From CAZTTG01 sp964615935 (GTDB taxonomy: Bacteria > Planctomycetota > UBA1135 > GCA-002686595), in assembly GCA_964615935.1 (NCBI GenBank), contig CAZTTG010000077.1, positions 1 through 30,933 of the forward strand: a stretch of DNA of 30,933 bases, read 5' to 3'. Position numbers and translations under genes: made by a program. Positions 7,441-14,285 of the stretch are shown here, piece by piece (the first letter of the stretch is position 1; each line of letters begins with the position of its first letter). The notes under the pieces are model-generated. The model searched no databases and had not been told where the DNA came from. It saw only the letters and a program-made list of their open reading frames with translations.

Positions 7441-9261
7441 TTGAGCGACGAGTTCCGACAAGCCCTCGAGGAGGTGAAGCTGCGCTCACCCATCGAGGAG
7501 GTGGTGCGCGAGCGCGTGCCCGCCCTGCGTAGGCAGGGGCGGCTGTGGGTGGCGTGCTGCCCCTTCCACGAGGAGAAGACCCCCTCGTTCAAGGTGGACC
7601 CGGCCAAGGGGTACTGGCACTGCTACGGGGCCTGCGGGGAGGGCGGGGACCAGATCGACTTCGTCCGGCGCTACGACAACGTCGAGTTCCTGGAGGCGGT
7701 CGAGCTGCTCGCGGCCCGCTCGGGGGTGGCGCTCCCGGAGCGGCGCGCCCCGCGCCGACCGAAGGAGAGCGATCACGCCGATGGGTGTCGGGAGGTCCTG
7801 TCGCTCGCGGAGGCCTTCTTCGCCAAGCGGCTTCGCGGCGCGGAGGGGGCGGCGGCGCTGGACTACCTGCGGGGCCGGGGCTTCGTGGACGAGACCCTGG
7901 AGGCCTTCGGCCTGGGCTGGGCGCCGGCCGGGCCGGCGGCCCTGATCGAGGGCCTGCGGCGGACCGAGGGCCCGCGGCCCGGGGCGGTCGACCCCGAGCG
8001 CCTGATCGAGGCGGGGCTCTGCCGCCGCAGCGAGCGCGGCAGCCTCTACGACTTCTTCCGCGGCCGGCTGATGATCCCGATCCGCGATCTCTCGGGGCGC
8101 ACGGTGGGCTTCGGCGCCCGCAAGCTCTCGGGGGACGACCCGACCTCGCCCAAGTACGTCAACAGCCCGGAGACGCCGGTCTTCCACAAGGGGCAGCTCA
8201 TCTACGGGCTGGACCGCGCCCGCGACACGGTGCGCCGCTCGGGGCACCTGGTGCTGGTCGAGGGCTACACCGACGTCATGGCCGCCCACCAGGTGGGCCT
8301 CTCCGGGACCGCGGCGATCCTGGGGACCTCGACCACCGACGAGCACGCCGCCCTGGTGCGCCGGGCCGGGGCGCGGCGCGTCACCCTGGTCTTCGACGGG
8401 GACGAGGCCGGACGCAAGGCAACCTTCCGGGCGCTGTCGGGCCTCCTGCCGCTCGAGCTGGAGCTCGACGTCTTCACCCCCCCGGAGGGGCAGGACCCCT
8501 GTGACCTGTGCCTGCGCCAGGGCGCCGACGGCCTGCGGGCGGAGCTCGAGCGGGCCCGGCCCTGGCTGGCCTACCTGCTCGAGAGCCTCCGGGGGATGCC
8601 CGCCGCGCGCCTGTCTCTCGGCGTCGACCGGCTGCTGGAGCTGATCTTCCGGCTGCGCAAGCCGGTGCACCGCGACGCCTGCCTGGTCGAGGTGGCCGAC
8701 TTCCTCGGGCACCCGCTCGAGAGCGTGCGCGAGCAGCTCGAGAGCCTGCCCGAGCGCCGGCGCGAGCGCGCGCAGGCCGAGCGGGAGCGCGCCGCCGCGC
8801 CGGCCCCCGAGGCGCCGGATGCGGGCGCCGAGCGGGTCTCGCGCCGGGCCTACGAGGAGCTCGTGGGAGCGGTGCTGCGCAGCCCCGATCTGCTGCCGCG
8901 GATCCGGAGCCACGCCGACGCCTGTCCGTGGCCGGATCTGGGCCGCATCCTGGCGGCCCTCCTGGAGCTGGACGAGCTGGGGGAGGCGCCCATCGGGGTC
9001 GACTCCCTGATGACGCTGCTGGGCGAGGACCCCGCCCGCGAGCTGGTGGTCCGCGCCTTCGAGCACGCCACCCGGGCCGAGGACCCCCAGATCCTCCTGG
9101 AAGGCGCCGACCGCTTCCTGAACGAGCGGGAGGCGCTCGAGGGGGTGCGCCGCGAGCGCCTGCGGCTCGACGCCCTGGAGGAAGACGACGAACAACGGCG
9201 GGCCATGCGCGAGATCCACGCACGGCTGCGCCGCATCCACATCCCTGGCACTGCAAACTGA
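7441..9261 (+). CDS. dnaG: DNA primase DnaG
   Basis: A 606-residue primase that makes RNA primers for replication. The N-terminal zinc domain carries C40, H43 and C61, but the fourth ligand is C65: the motif is CYGAC, with three residues between the cysteines instead of the usual two. The catalytic core has the RLMIPI and GFGAR region, then the Toprim motifs EGYTD (274-278) and DGDEAG (319-324). The C-terminal part (about 430-606) should be the helicase-interaction domain. The TTG start places the zinc motif at the expected distance from the N-terminus, but it has no visible ribosome site. rpoD follows after 7 nt, reproducing the dnaG-rpoD part of the macromolecular synthesis operon; rpsU is not upstream. 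Confidence 0.95.
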   Translation: MSDEFRQALEEVKLRSPIEEVVRERVPALRRQGRLWVACCPFHEEKTPSFKVDPAKGYWHCYGACGEGGDQIDFVRRYDNVEFLEAVELLAARSGVALPERRAPRRPKESDHADGCREVLSLAEAFFAKRLRGAEGAAALDYLRGRGFVDETLEAFGLGWAPAGPAALIEGLRRTEGPRPGAVDPERLIEAGLCRRSERGSLYDFFRGRLMIPIRDLSGRTVGFGARKLSGDDPTSPKYVNSPETPVFHKGQLIYGLDRARDTVRRSGHLVLVEGYTDVMAAHQVGLSGTAAILGTSTTDEHAALVRRAGARRVTLVFDGDEAGRKATFRALSGLLPLELELDVFTPPEGQDPCDLCLRQGADGLRAELERARPWLAYLLESLRGMPAARLSLGVDRLLELIFRLRKPVHRDACLVEVADFLGHPLESVREQLESLPERRRERAQAERERAAAPAPEAPDAGAERVSRRAYEELVGAVLRSPDLLPRIRSHADACPWPDLGRILAALLELDELGEAPIGVDSLMTLLGEDPARELVVRAFEHATRAEDPQILLEGADRFLNEREALEGVRRERLRLDALEEDDEQRRAMREIHARLRRIHIPGTAN

Positions 9262-9268
9262 GGCACGC

Positions 9269-11020
9269 ATGTCGGACAGGTTCGAAGAGATCGTAAAGCA
9301 ACTCGTCGAAGAGGGGCGCAGGAAGGGCTACCTGACCTTCTCGGAGATGAACAAGCTCCTGGAGGATCAGTTCCTCCCACCGGACCGGATGGACCAGGTC
9401 TTCGTGGTGCTCGAGGACCAGGGCATCGAGGTCCTGGACGACGCCGCGTCGCCCGGGGCCGTGGTCGTGGTGGACACCGACGAGGAGCCCACCAAGGCGC
9501 CCACCAAGCGCCCCGTCGAGGCGCCCGAGGAGGAGCCCGCCGAACCCGTGTTCACGCGCAGCGTCCTGCCGGAGAAGATCGACGATCCGGTACGGATGTA
9601 CCTGACGCAGATGGGCGAGATCCCCCTGCTCACCCGCGAGCAGGAGATCTACCTGGCCAAGACCATCGAGATCACCCGCAAGCGCTTCCGCAAGAAGTGC
9701 ATGGGCTCGGGTCTGTGCATGAGCTGGTCCCTGGAGACCCTGGGCATGGTGCAGCGCGGCGAGCTGGCCTTCGACCGCACCCTCAAGGTCAACCCCAACC
9801 CCAAACCCGACGACGACCCCAAGATCGTCGAGACCCTGGGCAAGGCCTTCCTGGCCCGGCGCCTGCCGGTCAACCTGGAGACCATCCGCAAGCTCATGGA
9901 GCGGCTGCGCGAGGAGTACCGGCCGCTGCTGGACACCCGGATTTCCAAGGCCCGGCGCTCGACCCAGCTGAAGAGGGTCCAGAACCTGCGCCGCAAGCTG
10001 GTGATCCTCATCGAGGAGTGCCACCTGCAGGTCAAGAAGGTGCGGCCCTACCTCGAGGAGATGGAGGGCATGTACCGCGAGATGCGCTCGGTGGAGCGGA
10101 AGGTCTCGAGCCTGAAGAGCTCCCGCAAGAGCGGCCAGGCGCTGCGCGAGCTGCGGGAGCGCATCCACGAGCTGGAGCTGGCCTCGCTGGAGCCGCCCGA
10201 TCGCCTGCGGCGCAGGCTGGACCAGGTGCGCCTGCACTACGCCGAGTACGAGGACGCCAAGCGCAAGCTCTCCAGCGGCAACCTGCGGCTGGTGGTCTCG
10301 ATCGCCAAGAAGTACCGCAACCGCGGGCTCTCCTTCCTGGACCTGATCCAGGAGGGCAACACTGGCCTGATGAAGGCGGTGGAGAAGTACGAGTACCGCC
10401 GCGGCTACAAGTTCTCGACCTACGCCACCTGGTGGATCCGCCAGGCCATCACCCGCTCGATCGCCGACCAGGCGCGGACCATCCGAATCCCGGTCCACAT
10501 GATCGAGACCATGAGCAAGCTGCGCAACGTCTCCAAGAAGCTGCTGCAGACCAAGGGGCGCGAGCCCTCCATCGAGGAGGTGGCCGAGGCCACCGACATC
10601 TCGGTGGAGGAGGCCAAGCGGGTGATGAAGATCAGCAAGCACCCCATCAGCCTCGACCGCCCCATCGGCGACTCGGACGACAGCTACTTCGGCGACTTCA
10701 TCGAGGACGAGTCGGCCGAGAGCCCGGTCCAGGCGGCCGGCCACGAGATGCTCAAGGAGCGCATCGACGACGTGCTCAAGACGCTCACCTTCCGCGAGCG
10801 CGAGATCGTCAAGCTGCGCTACGGGATCGGCGACGGCTACACCTACACCCTGGAGGAGGTGGGCCGCATCTTCCGCGTGACCCGCGAGCGGGTGCGGCAG
10901 ATCGAGGCCAAGGCGGTGCGCAAGCTGCGCCACCCGGTCCGCGCGCGGCAGCTGGCCAGCTTCCTGGACGGGGTCGCCGTGCCCGAGGATCCCGACGGCC
11001 AGGAGCAGCAGTCGACCTGA
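9269..11020 (+). CDS. rpoD: RNA polymerase housekeeping sigma factor RpoD (sigma-70)
   Basis: A 583-residue primary sigma factor. Region 1.1 covers about 1-70. Region 1.2 begins near 105 (DPVRMYLTQMGEIPLLTREQE). A long charged non-conserved insert covers about 135-325. Region 2 (about 330-410) has GNLRLVVSIAKKYRNRG, LDLIQEGN and FSTYATWWIRQAI for -10 recognition and melting. Region 3 follows. Region 4 (about 500-565) has LTFREREIVKLRYG and the HTH VTRERVRQIEAKA for -35 contact. The insert, with GELAFDRTLKV, resembles planctomycete RpoD as I remember it and is the main basis for the phylum call. It starts 7 nt after dnaG, so it should be co-transcribed with it. A strong hairpin follows. Confidence 0.97.
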   Translation: MSDRFEEIVKQLVEEGRRKGYLTFSEMNKLLEDQFLPPDRMDQVFVVLEDQGIEVLDDAASPGAVVVVDTDEEPTKAPTKRPVEAPEEEPAEPVFTRSVLPEKIDDPVRMYLTQMGEIPLLTREQEIYLAKTIEITRKRFRKKCMGSGLCMSWSLETLGMVQRGELAFDRTLKVNPNPKPDDDPKIVETLGKAFLARRLPVNLETIRKLMERLREEYRPLLDTRISKARRSTQLKRVQNLRRKLVILIEECHLQVKKVRPYLEEMEGMYREMRSVERKVSSLKSSRKSGQALRELRERIHELELASLEPPDRLRRRLDQVRLHYAEYEDAKRKLSSGNLRLVVSIAKKYRNRGLSFLDLIQEGNTGLMKAVEKYEYRRGYKFSTYATWWIRQAITRSIADQARTIRIPVHMIETMSKLRNVSKKLLQTKGREPSIEEVAEATDISVEEAKRVMKISKHPISLDRPIGDSDDSYFGDFIEDESAESPVQAAGHEMLKERIDDVLKTLTFREREIVKLRYGIGDGYTYTLEEVGRIFRVTRERVRQIEAKAVRKLRHPVRARQLASFLDGVAVPEDPDGQEQQST

Positions 11021-11068
11021 GCGTCCGGCCGCCCCCGCCCGGGCCGCGATCCGGCCCGGAGCGGGGCC

Positions 11069-11111
11069 CGGGCGCGAGGCCGACCTCCGGGCGGGGTCGG
11101 CCTCGCGCCCG
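11069..11111 (+). terminator. Strong hairpin after rpoD, probable terminator
   Basis: A perfect 16-bp GC-rich stem pairs 11069-11084 with 11096-11111 around an 11-nt loop. It lies 48 nt after the rpoD stop and before the next promoter. There is no T tract, so termination may need Rho, or the hairpin may only protect the 3' end. Confidence 0.6.
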
Positions 11112-11137
11112 ACTCGGCGAGAGCCCGCTCGTTCGCC

Positions 11138-11165
11138 TTGTACCGGCGAATTTGGGCGGTACACT
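11138..11165 (+). promoter_or_regulatory. Promoter for the zinc-ribbon gene
   Basis: TTGTAC (11138-11143), a 16-nt spacer and TACACT (11160-11165). Shifting the -35 by one base gives a 17-nt spacer. It sits directly after the rpoD hairpin and gives a leader of about 25 nt. Confidence 0.6.
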
Positions 11166-11196
11166 GCTCCGTCCCCCAGACCGGGGCCACCCGCGC

Positions 11197-11907
11197 ATGC
11201 CCGACACGCTGCAAACCCTCCGAGCCCTGCAAGAGGTCGATTACGAGATCTTCCGGGTGCGCGAGGAGCTCCGGCGGCTGCCGGAGGAGCGCGGGCGGCG
11301 GCGGGCCGTGCTGGACGCCCTGATCGAGGAGCGCGCCCGGCACGAGGAGGAGGCGCGGGACTGGCAGTCGCGGGTCAAGGAGATCGAGGACCTGACCAGC
11401 ATCCAGCGGCAGCGGATGCGGAAGGTGGAGCAGGAGGCGCGCTCCAGCCGGGGCGACGTGGCCCTCCTGATGGCCTACGAGCACCAGGTCCGGAGCCTCA
11501 AGCGGGAGATCAACCACGCCGAGGAGGACGGGCTGGGGCTGCTCGAGCGGGTGGAGGGCGCCCGGGGGCGGATCGAGGAGCTGGACGGCGAGATCGCCCA
11601 GGTCCAGGCGGAATTCGACGAGTACGCCGCCAACGTGCAGGCCGAGATCGACCAGGCCGAGGGTCGGCTGGCGAAGCTCAAGGAGGAGCGGCAGCGGCGA
11701 TTCTCGACCGACCTCAAGCCGGAGGTGCTGGCCTCCTACGAGCGCCTGCTCGCCTCTCGGGGTGGGCAGGCGCTGGCCTTGCTGGAGGGGAAGGTCTGCC
11801 AGGCCTGCTACATGGGGGCGCCCACGAACCTCTACGTGCGGGTGGCGCGGGGGCTGGAAGTGGTGCACTGCCCGACGTGTGACCGGATCCTGTACCTGCC
11901 GGATTAG
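11197..11907 (+). CDS. C4-type zinc-ribbon coiled-coil protein (CT398 family)
   Basis: A 236-residue protein. Almost all of residues 1-190 is a long charged coiled coil, beginning LQTLRALQEVDYEIFRVREE and running through ERARHEEEARDWQSRVKEIE. The C-terminus is a zinc ribbon with C201-x2-C204 and C225-x2-C228, ending CDRILYLPD. This is the CT398-like (zf-RING_7) family found in many bacteria; the molecular role is not well settled. I start at ATG 11197 because the family begins close to this point and a good promoter lies 31 nt upstream. The ribosome site is weak. It is probably a single-gene transcript. Confidence 0.9.
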   Translation: MPDTLQTLRALQEVDYEIFRVREELRRLPEERGRRRAVLDALIEERARHEEEARDWQSRVKEIEDLTSIQRQRMRKVEQEARSSRGDVALLMAYEHQVRSLKREINHAEEDGLGLLERVEGARGRIEELDGEIAQVQAEFDEYAANVQAEIDQAEGRLAKLKEERQRRFSTDLKPEVLASYERLLASRGGQALALLEGKVCQACYMGAPTNLYVRVARGLEVVHCPTCDRILYLPD

Positions 11908-11921
11908 GGGGGGGGGACTCC

Positions 11922-11941
11922 GCGCGGCCCACTGGCCGCGC
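11922..11941 (+). terminator. Hairpin just after the zinc-ribbon gene
   Basis: GCGCGGCC (11922-11929), loop CACT, GGCCGCGC (11934-11941). It starts 15 nt after the stop codon, in the position of a terminator, but has no T tract. The same stem recurs at 12334-12353 with loop AGGA. Confidence 0.45.
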
Positions 11942-11945
11942 CGGA

Positions 11946-12078
11946 CGCACCGAGGAGTCTGCTAGCCGTGAGGTCCGCTGGTCTCCGCTCGGGTCGTGAG
12001 TGTTGGCACACCCCTGCCTGGACAGGGGGTGAGTCTCTCTCGGGCGGGCCGGCTGGTTCGAGCAGACTCCTCGGTGCG
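11946..12078. repeat. 133-bp element closed by a perfect 18-bp inverted repeat
   Basis: The arm at 11946-11963 is the exact reverse complement of 12061-12078. Inside it, AGCCG (11964-11968) can pair with CGGCT (12050-12054), leaving a 6-nt bulge. A smaller hairpin around CCCCTG/CAGGGG lies near 12011-12029. It could be a structured RNA or a small fold-back insertion. It does not match any RNA family I can recognise. Confidence 0.55.
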
Positions 12079-12400
12079 CCGGCGCAGCGAAGCTGCGCCA
12101 GGCGGCACCTCGGCCGGGCGCTCACAGCTCGCTTCCTGCCCCCACGAGCTTTCCCTGGAGCCGTCAGGGGATACGACGAGCAATGAGAGCGCGAGACGCC
12201 TCGCCGATGACGCGCCGCGCTGCTGCGCGGCGCATGCCTCCCGGCGGAGGAAGGACCCAATGGACCGCCGCGCTGCGCGCGGCTGACGCCACATGCGCTG
12301 CGCGCGTGGCTCACGGCGTTCCCCGAACGCCGGGCGCGGCCAGGAGGCCGCGCGGAGACGGGTCCCCGCTCCAGGGCCCGCGCAGCGGGGAGTCGGCCGC

Positions 12401-13294
12401 CTACCTGCGAATTCCGCGGTGCTTTGCCTCTCCGTGCGGCTCCACGTGCACCGTCACGTGACACCCCGGCCAGGCCTCCTCCACGGCGGCCTCCATCCGG
12501 TCGCAGATGCGGTGCGCCTCCTCCACGGCCATGTCCCCGGGCACCACCAGATGGAACACCGCGAACGACCGCCAGCCGGCCTGACGCGTTCGCAGGTCGT
12601 GAATCTCCAGCGCCCCCGACATGTTCTCCCGTAGCACCGCTTCGATGCGCTCCCGCTCCTCCGCCGGCAGGGCCGTGTCCAGCAAGCCCCCGACCGACCG
12701 CCACAGCAAGCCCCCGCCCACCCGCAGGATGTTCAGCGCCACCAGCAGCGCCAGCAGGGGGTCCAGCAGCCACCAGCCGGTCGCCCACGCCAGCGCGATC
12801 CCGCTCACGGCTCCCACCGTGGTCACCACGTCCGAGAAGAGATGCAGCCCATCCGCCGTCAAGGCCGGCGAGCGCTGCAGGCGACCCACCCGCACCAGGT
12901 GCGCCGCCAGGAGGCCGTTGACCAGCGTCGCAGCCATCGCGACCGCGATCCCCGCGCCCACCGCGTCCACCGGGCGGGGCGACACCAGCCGGGGCACGGC
13001 CTCTACCCCGATGGCGATCGCCGCCAGGGCGATCAGGACGCCCTCCACCACCGCCGAGAGGTACTCCGCCTTGGAGTGCCCGAAGGGGTGATCCTCGTCC
13101 GGCGGCAGGCGCGAGTAGTGCACCGCCACCACCGCCCCGCCCGCGGCCACCACGTTGACGATGGACTCCAGCGCGTCCGAGAACAGGGCCACCGAGCCCG
13201 TGACCCGGTACGCGACCCACTTCACCCCCAGGACCAGGAGCCCCAGGAGGAGGCTCAGCCAGATCGCCCGTCGTACCCGCGCCGCGTCGTCCAC
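12401..13294 (-). CDS. Cation diffusion facilitator (CDF) metal transporter
   Basis: A 297-residue membrane transporter that exports divalent metal ions by proton antiport. About six hydrophobic segments lie within residues 1-190. Helix 2 has the motif SDALESIVN, placing E43 and N47 at the metal-site positions. Helix 5 has ADGLHLFSD, giving H151 and D155. The HPFGHSKAEYLS motif (69-80) is typical of the family. The C-terminal cytoplasmic domain (about 205-297) contains LEIHDLRTRQAG and ends near a CHVTVHVEP strand. The metal cannot be assigned; the E/N pair argues against a simple YiiP-like zinc site. The GTG at 13294 lies 9 nt after the upstream radical SAM stop, with AGGA 7 nt before it, so the two are probably an operon. 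Confidence 0.93.
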   Translation of the reverse strand: MDDAARVRRAIWLSLLLGLLVLGVKWVAYRVTGSVALFSDALESIVNVVAAGGAVVAVHYSRLPPDEDHPFGHSKAEYLSAVVEGVLIALAAIAIGVEAVPRLVSPRPVDAVGAGIAVAMAATLVNGLLAAHLVRVGRLQRSPALTADGLHLFSDVVTTVGAVSGIALAWATGWWLLDPLLALLVALNILRVGGGLLWRSVGGLLDTALPAEERERIEAVLRENMSGALEIHDLRTRQAGWRSFAVFHLVVPGDMAVEEAHRICDRMEAAVEEAWPGCHVTVHVEPHGEAKHRGIRR

Positions 13295-13303
13295 GGCGCG
13301 ATC

Positions 13304-14254
13304 CTACCCGGCGGACGCCCCGGAATCCCCCGGCGGATGGCGGCTCCCTTGCCGCGTGCCCCGGCGGCGCAGCTCGCCGACGAGCATCTCCCGCACCCGG
13401 TTCTTGGACTCCGGCCACGCCGGCGCCAGCCGCTTCTCGGGCGGGGCGTCCCCGGTGAGGCGGTGCAGCACCTGATCCGGCGCCAGGCGCTCGACGAAGT
13501 CCGCCAGCCAGCGGACGTAGGTCGCCGCGTCGAGCACCTCGACCCGGCCCTCCCGCCACCACCGCTCCAGGACGGTCCGGCGCAGGACCATCAGGTGGTG
13601 CACCTTGACCCCGATCGCCCCGGATTCGGCGAGCACCTCCGCCGTCCGCCGCCCACCCTCGCGTCCGTCCCCCGGCAGCCCCAGGATGGCGTGCCCCACG
13701 ACCCCGATCCCCGCCTCGCGGCAGCGCCTGGCGGCTTCCCGGAAGTCCTCCACCGAGTGCAGGCGGTTGATCTCCGCCAGCACCCGGTCATCCGCCGCCT
13801 CCAGGCCCAGCTCCACCCACACGGGGACCCGCTCCGCGAGGCCCGCCAGCCGCGAGAGCGCCTCCTCTCCCAGGGTGTCCGGCCGCGTGGCCACCGACAC
13901 GCACACCACCCCCCGGCCCAGGTGGGGCTCGACCGCGCCCAGGACCTCGTCCAGGCGCTCGGGCGCCACGTAGGTGTTCGAGTACGACTGGAGGTAGGCG
14001 ATCGCGCCCGCGCCCGGCTCCCGGCGGGCGATCCGCTCCAGCCCGCTGGCGAGCTGGTCGCCGAGCTCCCTATCCCGGCTCAGGGCCCCGGTCCCCGAGC
14101 CCTCGACGTCGCAGTAGACGCACCCGCCCCGGCCCAGGGTGCCGTCGCGGTTGGGACAGGTGGAGCCGGCGTCCAGGGCCACCCGGTACACCGGCCGGCC
14201 GAAGGTCTGGATCAACCACGGCCGCAGGCTGCGGAAGGGCAGGGGGTCCTCCAC
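13304..14254 (-). CDS. Radical SAM protein, TIGR01212/YhcC-like
   Basis: A 316-residue radical SAM protein from the GTG at 14254; an in-frame ATG at 14287 would add 11 residues. The iron-sulfur cluster cysteines are C33, C45 and C48 in the family pattern CPNRDG...GGCVYC, not the classic CxxxCxxC. Further family segments are YLQSYSNTYV, VSVATRPD, VWVELGLEAADD and GIGVVGHAILGLPGD. YhcC-type proteins are widespread, but their reaction is not firmly established. I prefer GTG 14254 because a -10-like TACCCT ends exactly 7 nt before it, as on the opposite side for selB. The gene diverges from selB and is followed 9 nt later by the CDF transporter gene. Confidence 0.88.
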   Translation of the reverse strand: MEDPLPFRSLRPWLIQTFGRPVYRVALDAGSTCPNRDGTLGRGGCVYCDVEGSGTGALSRDRELGDQLASGLERIARREPGAGAIAYLQSYSNTYVAPERLDEVLGAVEPHLGRGVVCVSVATRPDTLGEEALSRLAGLAERVPVWVELGLEAADDRVLAEINRLHSVEDFREAARRCREAGIGVVGHAILGLPGDGREGGRRTAEVLAESGAIGVKVHHLMVLRRTVLERWWREGRVEVLDAATYVRWLADFVERLAPDQVLHRLTGDAPPEKRLAPAWPESKNRVREMLVGELRRRGTRQGSRHPPGDSGASAG

Positions 14255-14259
14255 GCCAA

Positions 14260-14280
14260 CCAGGGTACCCGCTACCCTGG
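14260..14280. promoter_or_regulatory. Perfect palindrome between divergent genes: paired -10 boxes or operator
   Basis: CCAGGGTA (14260-14267), a 5-nt spacer and TACCCTGG (14273-14280). Each half contains TACCCT reading outward. On both strands the box ends exactly 7 nt before a start codon: ATG 14286 for selB and GTG 14254 for the radical SAM gene. Neither gene has a ribosome-binding site, which fits leaderless mRNAs. No good -35 boxes are visible, so an operator is the alternative. Confidence 0.5.
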
Positions 14281-14285
14281 TCGCC

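Larger units (their letters stand above)
11908..12400. other. 493-bp hairpin-rich non-coding region
   Basis: No gene is convincing on either strand; short open frames here have no family features. The region contains an unusual density of perfect hairpins: 11922-11941, the 133-nt structure 11946-12078, 12212-12233, 12267-12283 and 12334-12353. The first and last share the same 8-bp stem, GCGCGGCC/GGCCGCGC. It lies between convergent genes, so terminators are expected, but not this many. Confidence 0.6.

Noticed and set aside
8474..11164. 896-residue minus-strand open frame across dnaG and rpoD
   Set aside because: Antisense shadow of two certain genes; the composition is Leu/Gly/His/Asp repeats without domains.
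11946..12078. tRNA-like or selC gene
   Set aside because: A GGTTCGA loop sits near the 3' arm, but the closing stem is 18 bp, the element is 133 nt long and there is no anticodon arm with TCA or any other anticodon.
11969..12294. Short open frames on both strands in the gap after the zinc-ribbon gene
   Set aside because: They are Arg/Ala/Pro-rich, overlap strong hairpins, and lack ribosome sites or recognisable domains.
11908..12400. RNase P RNA or another standard housekeeping RNA in the hairpin-rich gap
   Set aside because: rnpB often lies near CT398-type genes, so I looked for its conserved GAGGAAAGTCC core and the 3' ACAGAA signature on both strands. Neither is present; GAGGAAGGACC near 12247 is not a match. 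The SRP and tmRNA signatures I know are also missing.
13295..13306. Leaderless promoter (TAGGAT) for the CDF transporter
   Set aside because: TAGGAT includes the stop codon of the upstream radical SAM gene, and its AGGA is well placed as a ribosome site. Operon expression explains it better.
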